Source: Monomorium pharaonis (lineage: Eukaryota > Arthropoda > Insecta > Hymenoptera > Formicidae). From it: a stretch of 64,000 nt of DNA. The notes under the pieces are model-generated. The model saw only the letters and a program-made list of their open reading frames with translations, made no database searches and was not told the origin of the DNA. A program made the translations under genes and the position numbers. The stretch spans positions 32,349,396-32,413,395 of the forward strand of contig NC_050467.1 in assembly GCF_013373865.1 (NCBI RefSeq). The letters run 5' to 3'. This document shows, one piece after another, positions 32,901-44,300 of this stretch (the first letter of the stretch is position 1; each line of letters opens with the position of its first letter).

Positions 32901-35900
32901 GAAACAAAAAATAATGCAGAAGCTATTGTTTTAAATCTTCAAGGTGACGCTATGTTAACTCAGGTTACCGATGACAAGGAGAGTTATTATGAACAGTATA
33001 CCATTTATCCTTTATATGAAAAAAAAACGCGTGAAAGTGCTAACGCTTTGTATCAAATGTTAAAAATTGAAGAACTACCCTTGGATAACCGTGAAAAATT
33101 TTTAGATCTATTATGTTTTCCAGATTTATATCCTTTTGGTGTTAATGGACAACATGAAACTAGACAAATTAAACTTTATGAACATGAATATATTAAATGT
33201 CGTTTGACTTCTAAACATCCCCAATATAGATTAAATCAACAATATTTGTTTTATTTATTAAATAATGCAAATAATCGTCAATTAAAGCGCGGTATTTATC
33301 ATAAATTAAATGTAACCAATTTGCAAGATCGTTATACGGCTTCGGAATATTTACAAGCAGTGCAAAAAGAATTATTGGAGTCTGATTTGAGTACAATATT
33401 TTCTACTTTGAGAAATACGGCACAATATTGGCGTAGACCAAAATATGATTTAGAGTGCATGATACAACATTATGGACCTGCAACATGGTTTTTAACATTG
33501 AGTCCTAGTGAATGGATGTGGGATGATTTAGGTCAATACATTCGTGAAGTAAATGGTTGGTGTAACGATTCGTCTTCCACTAGTGTTCTCGTTGCTAGAG
33601 ATCCTGTATCAGCGTCGAGATTTCTCGATAATAAGTTTCGAGCAATGATTGATTTTATTTGTTCCGAAGATCATCCGATCGGAGAAGTTACACATTACTT
33701 CTGGCGACGAGAATATCAAGGTAGAGGGATACAACATTTTCATATGTTAATTTGGATTAAAAATGCACCAATTATTGGTGTATCTTCTGAAAAAGAAATT
33801 TCTGAATTTATTTTACAACATGTAACTTGTAAAATGCCAGATAAAAATATTTCTCCATTATTATATGAGCGAGTTAATACATACCAACAACACAAACATA
33901 ACAATTATTGTCTTCGTTCTAAGAAAATGGGACGTAAAGTTGGTCGTATATGTCGTTTCGGATTTCCTCGCCCTGTTACGGATACGTTATGTTTAAAAGA
34001 TGTTGTAAGTTCGATAGTAGGTAGAAAACAGTTAAAGTCTAGAAGTAGGCTTTATGATATTCCTCGAACAGAGAGAGAGGGTTATATAAATGACTATAAT
34101 CCCCCTACTCTTACTGCATGGAATGGAAATATGGATATACAATATATTGGAGAAAATTCAAGGTTTATTAATATGTACATAAGTAAGTATGTAAATAAAG
34201 CAGAACAATGTGAATTATCTGAAGATATTCTTGATTGTAAAAATCAGACAAACAAATCGATAGCAAGCTGTCTTTGGAATATTGGATTACGATTTTTAAA
34301 TAATAGAGAATGTGGAGCTCTTGAAGCTGCGGATACATTGCTAAGTATTCCTTTATATGGAACTGATCGAAATACGACGATTAAATGGTTGGATACGAAT
34401 CAGATACGATATAGAAGAGTTAAAAACGTTAAGGAAGTTGAAGCTCTCGATAGAGATTCTACAGATATATTTTGTGCGTCTGTAATAGATGACCATTATC
34501 CACATAGACCGAAAAAATTTGAATTGATGTGTTTATATGAATTTATGCAATGGCATGATATTACAAAAATTAAACCACAAAGTAAAAATATTAAATATTA
34601 CAAAATGGATAATGGTTATTATCTTAAACGGCGACAACGTGGACATCTCATTAATCATTATAAATATGATATTAAGACGCGGCCGGAAAATTATTTCTTT
34701 TCATTACTTCTTATGTTTCAACCATGGCGAAAAATGGAAGATCTTAAAAATGGTTGTGATACTTATGCGGAATCATTTCATAAGGTAAAATTACATCTCG
34801 TCGAAGCATTGCAGTATCATGAAAAAATGGAAGAATTGAAACAAGCATATGAAACTGTGAAGGAATTGGTTCAACAGCAGATTGATGAAAAACAGCATCT
34901 GTCTCAAGATGATCCTGATAATCCGATAGGTGTTCAAAATATTCAAGCTGGTGAAGCAATGCAAGATTTTAAAGATCTCGGTGGTCACAAAGAAGAAATC
35001 GATATATCTGAAATGATTTCAAAATTGAATGCAGATCAAAAAAGAGTATTTAATAGAGTCATTAATACCGTGTCAGATAAAAAATCGTTATTACGACTAT
35101 ACGTTAGTGGAGAAGGAGGCACTGGTAAAAGTTTTTTGATTAAAACTATTAAATGTTGGATAAAACAAAATCTTAATAAGGATACTGCAATAGCAGCGCC
35201 CACTGGTATAGCAGCATTTAATATAAATGGTTTGACAGTACATAGATTACTTCAATTACCCGTTGAACATGGTTCTACTCCTAATTATAAACAATTAGCT
35301 GATCATGTATTAAAAGTTTTACGAGCAGACCTCAAAGATGTTATTCTTTTTATAATTGATGAGGTATCAATGATATCTAATTTGATTTTATTGTATATAC
35401 ATTTGCGATTATCTGAAATATTTGATACTATTGATTGTGATGATGGTTGGTTTGGTCGAGTGCATATTCTTCTATTTGGAGATTTGCTTCAATTACCTCC
35501 TGTACATGAAGATCCTGCCTTTGTAGATTTAACAAATGTAAAAGTTAAGAAATTTCTTGGTTCCTTAAATGCTGTTAATTTATGGACTACTTTATTTGAT
35601 TACGATGAATTAACGATCAATATGCGCCAACAAGGAGATGGATCTTATCGTGAATTACTTTCGAGAATTCGTATTGGTTTACTGACAAAATCTGATTGTG
35701 ACATTCTCGAAAAAAGAAAAATATCTTTTATAGGTAAGTCTTTCGAAGAAAGATTAGGTGAATTATGTAATTTTATTGATAATTTGCCTTCTGATACCGT
35801 TTGTTTACTCCCTACTTGTCATATGTGTGATGTTCTTAACAATGCAATGTTAAGTCGTATTGCTTCGAAAGAAATATTATTAATTGCTGAAGATGAGATT

Positions 35901-37391
35901 GAATGTATTCCATATATTAAAAAAAGAGTAACAAAGTTATTGACGGATAATGATGATGATAATAGTAGGACAGCTGGGCTTTTCAAACGAATTACAATTA
36001 AAATTGGAGCGAAAGTTATGATAAGACGTAACATTGATGCTAGTTTAGGTAAATGTACAATTGCTACAGTTATTTCAGTTGTGCAAGATCCATCTACGGA
36101 TTATGTAGAAAAAATCAAACTTCTTTTACCATCTGATTTGGAATATTTTATTGAAAGAGTAAGTGTCAAATTTCAAGTTATGGAAAAAGCATTTGTTATT
36201 AGGAAACAATTTCCAATATCTTTGAGTTATGGTATTACCATTCATAAAGCTCAAGGATTAAGTTTGCAAAATGTTGTTACGGATATAGGTAATTCTGTGT
36301 TTAGTTGTGGTCAGATTTATGTTGCATTATCCCGTGTGACATCTCTGGATGGATTGCATTTGATTAATTTCGACCCTTCGTGTGTAATAGCTAGTGAAGA
36401 AGCAATTATCGAATATAATCGGTTAAAACGAATACATAAACCGGAAGAACAAGTTATTACTATTTCAAAAGAACGATATCATAAAGTTAAAGATACGCCA
36501 TGGACATTATGGAAGACAATTACTTCCGTTCAACAGTCGGATCAAAAAGTTCGACGTAATACTACTTGTTGGATTTTACGTGGTTTTCAAAATACTGACA
36601 AAGTTTCATGTTATGCAAATGCTGGATTGCAATGTTTATTTCATTTAAATATTATTAGAAAACAATTATTTAATTCTGATAAATTAGATGTTTTAAGTAT
36701 TTTAACTCACCGATATGAAAATGGAATACATAATTTAAATACCTATGCAATACGGGAATACTTAGGAGAGTATTTTTCAACTTGTATTAAACGAGATGCA
36801 TTTGATTTTCTTACAGCTCTTTGCACAAAATACGATTTTATAAAAAATTTGGTAGAGCATCAAGTTATTTTTACTACTCGATGCAAATTATGTAGTAATA
36901 CAAAAGTTACAACGGATAATAATGTTATTCTTTCAATTCCTGTTAACAATTTAAAGAAAAAAAGTTTTAATCTTAATGATTTATTAAATATATCATTTTC
37001 ACATTGGTTTGAATTACATAATAAATCATGTGAACGTTGTGAAGGAAATGAGTTATTATTTAAGAAAGAAATAAAATTGGCAAAAGAGATAGTTATTATA
37101 TGTTTAAGTCTATTTTCATTACAAAATGGTAGCTTAGTAAAAGTACCACAAAAATTTAATTTATGCGCTATCCCGACAAGTAAAATATTAATAGCTGGAC
37201 AAATATATAAAGTTGTGAACGCTATATTTCATCATGGTTCATGTATTGAAAATGGTCATTTTACAAGTATGTGTAAAGAAGGATTGTGCAATTGGATTGA
37301 AGCAGATGATGTGCAAATTACCAAAAAGCAATGGCCTAGAGGTGCTAAAGATATTTATATATTATTCTTAGAAAAAATTGATAATAAATAA
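29994..37391 (+). CDS. Helitron replicase/helicase with Ulp1 and USP-type protease domains
   Basis: A single uninterrupted 2465-codon frame. Residues 1-175 form an Ulp1/C48 cysteine protease: His74 (SSHW), Asp89 (YDSL), Gln126 and Cys132 (QPNGNDCG). A basic coiled region with repeats of LEQNRxKQRDQYKKNL occupies about 270-400. Cys pairs (VCVSCERLC, ICLYCQKKF) near 733 and 778 look zinc-binding. The Rep nuclease has HUH at His1248/His1250 (QHFHMLIW) and a YISKY dyad at Tyr1395/Tyr1399. The PIF1-type helicase has Walker A GEGGTGKS (Lys1712), IIDEVSM, FGDLLQLPP and IHKAQGLSL. From about 2190 a USP-like domain follows: Cys2206 in VSCYANAGLQCL, two CxxC pairs, His2422 in NGHFTSMC and Asp2438/2439. 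Such proteins nick and unwind DNA for rolling-circle transposition. Lack of any stop suggests recent activity. The double protease fusion is the notable feature. Confidence 0.93.
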   Translation: MSPKEKEIILKPENRDIIIQNEWLNDDHIDHFHELLQNCSDYKPVGTWRIQLPHLIQPVLQDTKHIQILYSSSHWVCSYYDRKNIFIYDSLNNKILHKDHEQFLKRLFPTYDFKKRLVKFPTVQQQPNGNDCGVFAIAFAISLLYNIKPEKVRYDHSLMRLHLLKIFESNVIEHFPQDLNYGVPQKVLPLAVIRAREAIANAQRIKRFKKNTLKTECHDIDNNQVKKYHINEYDSLKNKCNIEDNYGKKRHLDDDLENACFEKRFQCQQNLEQNRTKQLDQYNTDLLSNHVKKQRQHEKIEDNRDIKRYTDNDLENIRAKKRLRYQQNLEQNRVKQRDQYKKNLLNNRAKKRLRYQQNLEQNRAKQRDQYKKNLQKNRLRKRIHYFTHLQHERDRYKKYSDRKWLYNKQYYEKKLLKFNSVKKYDGQNIIKKYSKFWSKNYIHMRNPVTITDIMNKLDIKNKIERRLEAEKILRWSMHIRNNYIHNMYKILAVLKKKAEVHLTLVTECLTIDDKLHALCGISGHTASSENYFIDSTYSEQFISSQPLITNVKGQIINVLPLVEAQAKKAWLCNTLCKIDSLVIDRYKKFLEAINTCTLKKIPELLRKVCQKCTVNDLTDKLGHTQACYINPNLCKAMSLSIQLLSPHFPKVRFIKRFIYRMRADYRKLINLEKALNSGDIDTLNELITLAQDRANMYKHHQTLTDLSDDDIISKYSKAFKALTKRSMDTPRYVCVSCERLCYKRSVSEISKVKTQLDIPIWRDLMAHIKNLNINPQYICLYCQKKFRNGLMPAYCILNNLFIQNVPEVISSLNSFEKMLIQRAKAFQTIVKMGTVMNKRLPHRQMVQKVKGRTFHLPLPLEQTMNKICSKTDAINKNNMELYILVRGIPTKTKIIWEEMVNLKKVFDALVWLKRNNHLYKHIILPDTCDGLCSEKNVEFFEIKETENDTEFVSDNDNDGILLNSKIEMQETKNNAEAIVLNLQGDAMLTQVTDDKESYYEQYTIYPLYEKKTRESANALYQMLKIEELPLDNREKFLDLLCFPDLYPFGVNGQHETRQIKLYEHEYIKCRLTSKHPQYRLNQQYLFYLLNNANNRQLKRGIYHKLNVTNLQDRYTASEYLQAVQKELLESDLSTIFSTLRNTAQYWRRPKYDLECMIQHYGPATWFLTLSPSEWMWDDLGQYIREVNGWCNDSSSTSVLVARDPVSASRFLDNKFRAMIDFICSEDHPIGEVTHYFWRREYQGRGIQHFHMLIWIKNAPIIGVSSEKEISEFILQHVTCKMPDKNISPLLYERVNTYQQHKHNNYCLRSKKMGRKVGRICRFGFPRPVTDTLCLKDVVSSIVGRKQLKSRSRLYDIPRTEREGYINDYNPPTLTAWNGNMDIQYIGENSRFINMYISKYVNKAEQCELSEDILDCKNQTNKSIASCLWNIGLRFLNNRECGALEAADTLLSIPLYGTDRNTTIKWLDTNQIRYRRVKNVKEVEALDRDSTDIFCASVIDDHYPHRPKKFELMCLYEFMQWHDITKIKPQSKNIKYYKMDNGYYLKRRQRGHLINHYKYDIKTRPENYFFSLLLMFQPWRKMEDLKNGCDTYAESFHKVKLHLVEALQYHEKMEELKQAYETVKELVQQQIDEKQHLSQDDPDNPIGVQNIQAGEAMQDFKDLGGHKEEIDISEMISKLNADQKRVFNRVINTVSDKKSLLRLYVSGEGGTGKSFLIKTIKCWIKQNLNKDTAIAAPTGIAAFNINGLTVHRLLQLPVEHGSTPNYKQLADHVLKVLRADLKDVILFIIDEVSMISNLILLYIHLRLSEIFDTIDCDDGWFGRVHILLFGDLLQLPPVHEDPAFVDLTNVKVKKFLGSLNAVNLWTTLFDYDELTINMRQQGDGSYRELLSRIRIGLLTKSDCDILEKRKISFIGKSFEERLGELCNFIDNLPSDTVCLLPTCHMCDVLNNAMLSRIASKEILLIAEDEIECIPYIKKRVTKLLTDNDDDNSRTAGLFKRITIKIGAKVMIRRNIDASLGKCTIATVISVVQDPSTDYVEKIKLLLPSDLEYFIERVSVKFQVMEKAFVIRKQFPISLSYGITIHKAQGLSLQNVVTDIGNSVFSCGQIYVALSRVTSLDGLHLINFDPSCVIASEEAIIEYNRLKRIHKPEEQVITISKERYHKVKDTPWTLWKTITSVQQSDQKVRRNTTCWILRGFQNTDKVSCYANAGLQCLFHLNIIRKQLFNSDKLDVLSILTHRYENGIHNLNTYAIREYLGEYFSTCIKRDAFDFLTALCTKYDFIKNLVEHQVIFTTRCKLCSNTKVTTDNNVILSIPVNNLKKKSFNLNDLLNISFSHWFELHNKSCERCEGNELLFKKEIKLAKEIVIICLSLFSLQNGSLVKVPQKFNLCAIPTSKILIAGQIYKVVNAIFHHGSCIENGHFTSMCKEGLCNWIEADDVQITKKQWPRGAKDIYILFLEKIDNK

Positions 37392-38210
37392 TAATATTCA
37401 GCAAATATGTATTCTTAATTTAATATAAATATTAATCTTTATAATCATACTTTTTAAAAAAGTTAAGGAAAAATTTACAAAATTCAAGATAATACTTTTA
37501 ATCAAATTCAACCAAAGTGATATATGGAATAGAAAAAAATCATTTACTTATGTATAAGATACATTTCATTAAATTTAATTCTAAATGATACATAAATCAA
37601 ATTCAGTCTAAGTGGTCTATAAACAATACAAAATGCGTGATATCCGAACAAAATTACCTTTTTAAAAAAGGTAAAAAAAGGCGCCAAGTGTGTGGTTTTT
37701 CCTTTAAGGAAAAAAATTATTGGATGGTTCAACCTAAGTAACATATAACAAAATCCAAGATAATACTTTTGATTTAAATTCAACCTAAGTGATATTTTCT
37801 TTCAAAGAAAAAATCACAAATTTAAGATAAAACTTTTGATTAATCTCAACCTAACTGGTATATTCTTTTGGATAGTTCAATTTAAGTATTTAATATATAT
37901 TGTGTCAAATATGTTCCTGAAATTTTTAAAGTTTATACTCACACACACAAATTAACTTTTTTACAAAAATAGTGATATCTAAATATTTTGCGCCAATTAT
38001 AAAAACAAATATTTTTATAAAAACTAAAACATTATTACTATTCTTTAGCCAGTTTTTATAATATTGACACTATAAAATTAGATCTCTACAAAAGTAATGA
38101 TATATAGAAAAGAAAATGCGCCAACTATAAAGTAGATGTTTATACAAACTAGAACATCTATTTTATTATTCTTTGGCTGGCATTTATAGTTTAATTTTTC
38201 ATTAAATCCG

Positions 38211-38306
38211 TATCAGACTAGAGATTGATATTGAGATTGAAATGAAATGTAACTATTAGTTGGTCAAATTCTAATTCAATCTCAATCTCAATCTCTAGTC
38301 TGATAT
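38211..38306. repeat. Perfect-stem hairpin within the insertion
   Basis: ATCAGACTAGAGATTGA and AGATTGAA-type blocks pair with TCAATCTCTAGTCTGAT across a loop of about 30 bases. Confidence 0.8.
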
Positions 38307-38439
38307 GGCTTTGATTGTCTTAAGTTTGTCTTTAGATACAATTTCGTTAATTACAAAGTATTTTAACGATAAACTTAAGAAGATCCTTAAATATAAAATT
38401 AAACTATAAATATTAGCCTTTTGTATTAAATATTATTGG

Positions 38440-38540
38440 ATGCTGTGCGCCGATACGAGGCTGCTGTGCGCTTGCAATAAATTATTGAATGTTGTGCGCC
38501 GATACGAGGCTGCTGTGCGCCTGCAAAAAACAATTGTCAG
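38440..38540 (+). repeat. TGCTGTGCGC motifs downstream of the Helitron
   Basis: Two copies of a GCTGTGCGCCGATACGAGGCTGC-type unit spaced about 60 bp apart (GATGCTGTGCGCCGATACG, then GCTGCTGTGCGCTTGC), ending CAAAAAACAATTGTCAGG. The upstream array ends with a similar TGCAC...AACAATTGTTC. This may mark the far end of the Helitron or of a relative. Confidence 0.5.
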
Positions 38541-39544
38541 GAAGTATATTGGCAAGGAATAAAAAAGAAAATATTGAGCTGGCAAATAAGTTTTAATACA
38601 AATAAATTATAAATGTTACAAATAAATATTTTAATACAAATAAATATTTTACTACAAAAACTTGGCGCTGCTAAACCGAATAATTTGCCAGCTCTTCCTT
38701 TTTCTTTTGTATGTGCATCTGAATGTGTGTGTGTGTGTGTGTGTGTTTGTGTGTGTGTTTAATATATAACTTAGTTTATAAGAGAGCGATTTATTTTTTA
38801 CTTAAATTTAGTATATAACTTAGTTTATAAGGAAGCGATTTACTTTTAAGGAAGCGGTTAATATCTGTCTCTTATGCGTGTGTGCGTGCGTTTTTCTCTC
38901 TCTCTATCTCTCTCATGCGTGTATATTATATGTATTATTTTAATATGTAATATTATTTTAATATGTAAGTGAGATTGTAAGAAAATAATTTTGTATTAAA
39001 GCAAATTATTCGGTTTAGCAGCGCCAAGTTTTTGTAGTAAAATATTTATTTGTATTAAAATATTTATTTGTAACATTTATAATTTATTTGTATTAAAACT
39101 TATTTGCCAGCTCAATATTTTCTTTTAGAGAAAGAATATACCAGTTAGGTTGAGATTAATCAAAAGTTTTATCTTAAATTTGTGATTTTTTCTTTGAAAG
39201 AAAATATCACTTAGGTTGAATTTAAATCAAAAGTATTATCTTGGATTTTGTTATATGTTACTTAGGTTGAACCATCCAATAATTTTTTTCCTTAAAGGAA
39301 AAACCACACACTTGGCGCCTTTTTTTACCTTTTTTAAAAATATACATTACATTAAGAAAGTATATATCTGTATTATGTTGGGATTTTTTTTTGCGTGCGG
39401 TACCGTATTCGAGGCTCAGTAGCTAATAAAAATGAGATTAAAGATCTGATTTCGGAGTTGCAAGTGACCTCTTTAAACATATATGCAAGAGAGCTACATC
39501 TTATATTCATGATTCGAATATTCATTATGGTATATAATATGTAT

Positions 39545-39703
39545 ATCCGTTAATGGATTTGAAATGTGTATACAGTGTAAAATGTTACATGTATATACAT
39601 CTCATATACATGTTTCGAATATACATTATGATAAATAATATGTATCCATTAATGTTTTTGGAATGTATATACAGCGTACAATTGTACCAAAATGTATATT
39701 CGA

Positions 39704-39736
<33 letters not shown>

Positions 39737-40430
39737 TCGAATATACATTTTGGTATACAATTTGTATATCCATTAATGTATTTGGAATGTATATACAGCG
39801 TACAATATTAAATGTATATACATATTATATACATAATTCGAATATACATTATGATATATAATATGTATATCCATAAATGTATTTGGAAAATATATACAGC
39901 GTACAATGTTAAATGTATATACAAATTACATACATGATTCAAATATACATTAATGGATATACATATTATATACCGTAATATCTATTCGAATCATGTATAT
40001 GAAATCTATATACAATATATTTAACATTGTACGCTTTATATACATTCCAAAAACATTAATGGATATACATATTATATATCATAATGTATATTCGAATCAT
40101 GTATATACATTTAATGTATTCTAATATGTATATATATTTAACATTGTTTGCTATATATAATTACCAAATACATTAATGGATATACACGTTACATACCATA
40201 ATGTATATTCAAGTCATGTATATGAGATGTATATACATTTAACATACAAGGTTTTTTTTTCAAATTATGGAGAAAAAATGCATATATATATAATGTTCGA
40301 TGTTATGTGTGATTTAAGCCTCCTTTCGTTTCGCTTATTGTTACATTTATATTTTATCTCACGCAAATATATTTTAAATAATTTATTTATCACTTTTCTA
40401 AACTTTTTAATTTTTTGTTATACATTTATT
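39545..40430 (+). repeat. ATGTATAT satellite element with conserved tail, copy 2
   Basis: A longer version of the element at 16000-16510: units with AACATTGTACGCT, AAACATTAATGGATATACA and CATAATGTATATTCGAATCA, then the shared tail with AAGCCTCCTTTCGTTTCGC and TCACGCAAATATATTTTAAA. Confidence 0.85.
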
Positions 40431-41354
40431 TATTTTTAATTTTATTTATAATTATTGTAAATTATTTAATGATAATGAAACACGTACTAATTTTCTCATT
40501 CAAAAAATTTTATTATTACAAATACATTTATGCTCACGCACATACGTGTCTTCATTTTGGTTTTGGACCAAAAATTAAATAATTAATACAATGCTTTAAT
40601 TTTTCAAACGAAAATTTGGCATTCAAGTAAGATACTCAAAAGTGTATATACGTTCGGATTCACCCTCTTTTCTATTGCTTTCTCTCTCTTTCTCTCTCTC
40701 TCTCTCTCACAATCTCACACACACACAAATTCTCTTTCACATACGTTAACATGCGTTACGTGCACACAAATAAGCTATCGGCATTTTAAGTTTAATTACG
40801 AAAGTTATATTTCTATAACCAATTTTTTTTGTAAAAATTTTTTTAATACATGTTTTTAAAAACATTTTTTAACATTCCAAATTAAAGCATTAAATTATAA
40901 GAATTAATTAATATACATATATATAATTTTTTAATATATATTAATATTTTATAAATTTTATTTAAATAAACTTTTTAATTTATTTAAAAATTATATTTAA
41001 AAAGTAAATATTTAAAAATTATATTTAAAAAGTAAAATTTTTAAATTAATTTTGTTTTTTAAAATTATACTTATTAATTTTTAAAATTATTGTAATTTTT
41101 TTTAATTTTTGGAAATTTTTTTTTTTAAATAAATTTTGCTAAACGGTTTTTTCAAAATAATTGCAAAAATAATGTAATTATTATTTAAACATAAAATTGA
41201 ACATTTACTATACTCCATATTTAATTTGTAAAATATATATTGGAAAAATTATTTTTTACAAATTTTAAAATAAATTTGAATGTTTTTAAAATTTTAATTT
41301 AACTTTAACTTAATTTGTTTTGCTGTTTTTATTTTTTTAATTAATTTAGGAAAA
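40431..41354. other. AT-rich upstream region of the OB-fold gene
   Basis: It holds a (TC)n tract near 40681-40709 and long A/T runs. A TTTTTAATTAATTTAG just before 41351 could be the acceptor of an untranslated first exon. No other gene. Confidence 0.5.
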
Positions 41355-44300
41355 ATGGAGTTCTTAATGGAAAATGAGAAAATTGATCCAAATACACTCT
41401 TGACCACAAATGAGATCATAGATAATATACAAATGTATGATTCTACAATGTAAGTATTTTCAAAAATAAATGTACTTAATATTATGTTTATATAATAATA
41501 CATGCATATTTAAATATTTATATACATATATTTAAAAAAAATTTTCTAATAAAATTAAAATAAACATTACAAATTATATTTTATTTATATTTTTATAATT
41601 ACAGTGAAATAGTTGGTTATGTGGACGGTATAGAATCTTCACGTATGGTTGGGTCTAACCAACAATACAAATTTTTTAAGTTCTACTTAAATAATAATAA
41701 TAACAAACGAATTCAAGTAGTTGTATGGAATGAAGATGTGGATCGTGTAGAACCATTAATATTATCGAATTATGTAAGTTTAATATTCTTTAACTAATTA
41801 ATAAACTAAATAAAGAAATATATCTTTATATACAAAAAACAATATTTTGTATTTAACAATTTTTATATTTAAAGATAAATTACTTAAAAAAAAAAAATTT
41901 TCTTTAATAAAAAAAAGGGTAATGCATTTTAGTATTCTTTCTAAAACAATATTTAACATATATTTAAAATTTTATTTATTTATACATTAAATATTAGAGT
42001 AATTAATTTTTTTTTAATTTTAATATACGTCCTTTTTAAAAATAAATTTTTTAATAAAAAAAGAAAATGCATCTTATTATTCAAGCAAGATAATAATATT
42101 TTATGAACATCGCTGTTTTTTAAATAAATAGTTTTTAATTTTCTAAAACATTATATTGTAATGAATAATCTCTATTTAATCTTATTCTTTTTGTGAATTA
42201 ATATTATTTGTAAAAAAAATTAATTTTTATAGATTGATGATCATTCTATAAACTAAACTTAATATATTAATTTTTTATAAGGAAATGCGTCTAATACTTT
42301 TGTTTATTTTTTAATTGCCTACATTTCCAGTTGCCTACACACAGAAAAATAATTACTAATTCTAAGTAAATATTATTTGTTCTAAGTTAATGGTTTCTTA
42401 CGATATCCGCATTATGATAAACTTGCTGTAAATATCACATTTATTTAAAACATCTTCTCAATCTTAGTAAGTGTAATACTTGATTAAAGAATATTCACTT
42501 CAATCAAATATTCGGTTTACTTACTATCTATAGTACAACGTAAAGAAGCGTATATTTTAATTAAGTTATCACTATTTCTTTAGAAAAGTTAATACGTTAT
42601 TTAAATTAAATATAAATTTTATTTTTTTGAAATAATTATTTACTTTTTAGAAGCAGAAATTAGAATTGTAAGTTAAATTAAATTATAAACAAAATTTACT
42701 TACACAATATATTATTTCACTAATACACATTTCACACGTGACGTTCTTGCAAACGTGCACATTGCACACGGGATATAATTACGCGCAAACACATTGGATA
42801 CGTGACGCTATTGCACACGTGTACATTGCAAACATTATATTATTACGCTCATACACATTGTACAAGTGATATCATTACGCTCATACATTTTGAATGCACG
42901 ATTACATTAACTTGGCCGCCTTGATTTGAAAATGGTTTTTAAGCTCGACAAAGTTAGATAGATCTTATTATAGAGCTAACTGCTTTAATTTTCGAGATAT
43001 ACCATATTTAAATTATTTAGAAAAGTAGATTAAAAATAATAAGAAAAGTAGGTAGATTTCGTTTTGCATAAAAGTAGCAAACTCGTGTGGATTAGTTCAA
43101 AGCGTGGACACAACAAAATCATGTGGTAATTGTCATGTTTGCATTGTGTATGTGCTTAATAATGTTACGTGTGCAATGTGTACTTGTGCAATAGCGTCAC
43201 GTGTTCAATGTGTATGAACGTAATAATATAACGATTGCAATGTGCACATCTATACTTGTGAAATAGCTTTACGTGTTCATTTTGTACGAACGTATTATTA
43301 TAACAAGTGCAATGGACACGTTTGTAATAGCGTCACGTGTGAAATGTGTATGAGCGTAATAATATAACGTGTGCAATGTGCACGTATGCAAAATCTTCCC
43401 GTTTGCAATGTGTATAAGCGTATTAATATAACGTGTGCAATGTGCACGTATGAAATAGCGTCACATACATTTTTTATGAACGTAATAATATGACGTGTGC
43501 AATCGTACTTTTGTATCTTGATTTTCGTGTGTGCAAACGAAGCAGTAGGCAATCGGGACTTGGGCAATCGAGAATGTTGGTAATCGGAAATTTCTGCAAA
43601 AATTTGTGTGCAAACGAAGCAGTAGGCAATCGGTAACGTAGGTAAACGGGACAACCCCATCATTAAATATATAATTTATGATTTTTTTTTTAATTATTAA
43701 ATTTAATAATGAAAAAAGATGATTAACAACGATTTTTTTTAAATAACTTTTTTTAATTAAAATTCTAAATTTTAATACTTAAAAAAAAATACATAAAAAT
43801 AAAATTTATAATTTTTTTCTAAATTATAAAATAATTTAAAAAAAAGGCAATTTTCATTTTAAAGTTTAAATTTGAATAAAAAGATGTTAAATACTTTAAG
43901 TAATTTGTACAAGGCATCAATATAAAATTTTTATTATTAAAAAATTTTAAAAAAAGATTTAAAAAAGGTGTAAATTATAAATAACATATAATTAATGTAA
44001 ATATATAATTATATACCAATAATGTAAATAAATAATTATATACTATTCCAAAATTGTAGATCATTTATTTAGATGGGGTTCAAGCTAGACCACCTAAAAT
44101 GACAAAATTCAATCATGGCAATGTGCCATTTGAATTATTGTTTCGTAAAAATACAATTATAAATACTTTAGGAAAATTCAATTTAAATAATACCGTAAAT
44201 GAAACTCCAATACCTACAAGTATTAGCGAGGTATTGAATTCATCTAAACTTATAAGTAAGTTTTATTTCTTGAAAAAGTTCCTAAATTAAATTTATTGAG

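Larger units (their letters stand above)
37655..39340. mobile_element. Foldback element split by an insertion
   Basis: Left arm pieces 37655-37875 and about 38560-38695 together match, inverted, one continuous right arm at about 38998-39340 (for example GGCGCCAAGTGTGTGGTTTT with its complement near 39310, and CTTGGCGCTGCTAAACCGAA with its complement near 39008). The left arm is therefore interrupted by about 685 bp (37876-38560). The centre holds (GT)n and other simple sequence. Small ORFs in both arms are the same sequence read in mirror. Confidence 0.8.

Noticed and set aside
37544..39422. Matching 79- and 68-codon ORFs as a small gene family
   Set aside because: They are mirror copies within the arms of one foldback element.
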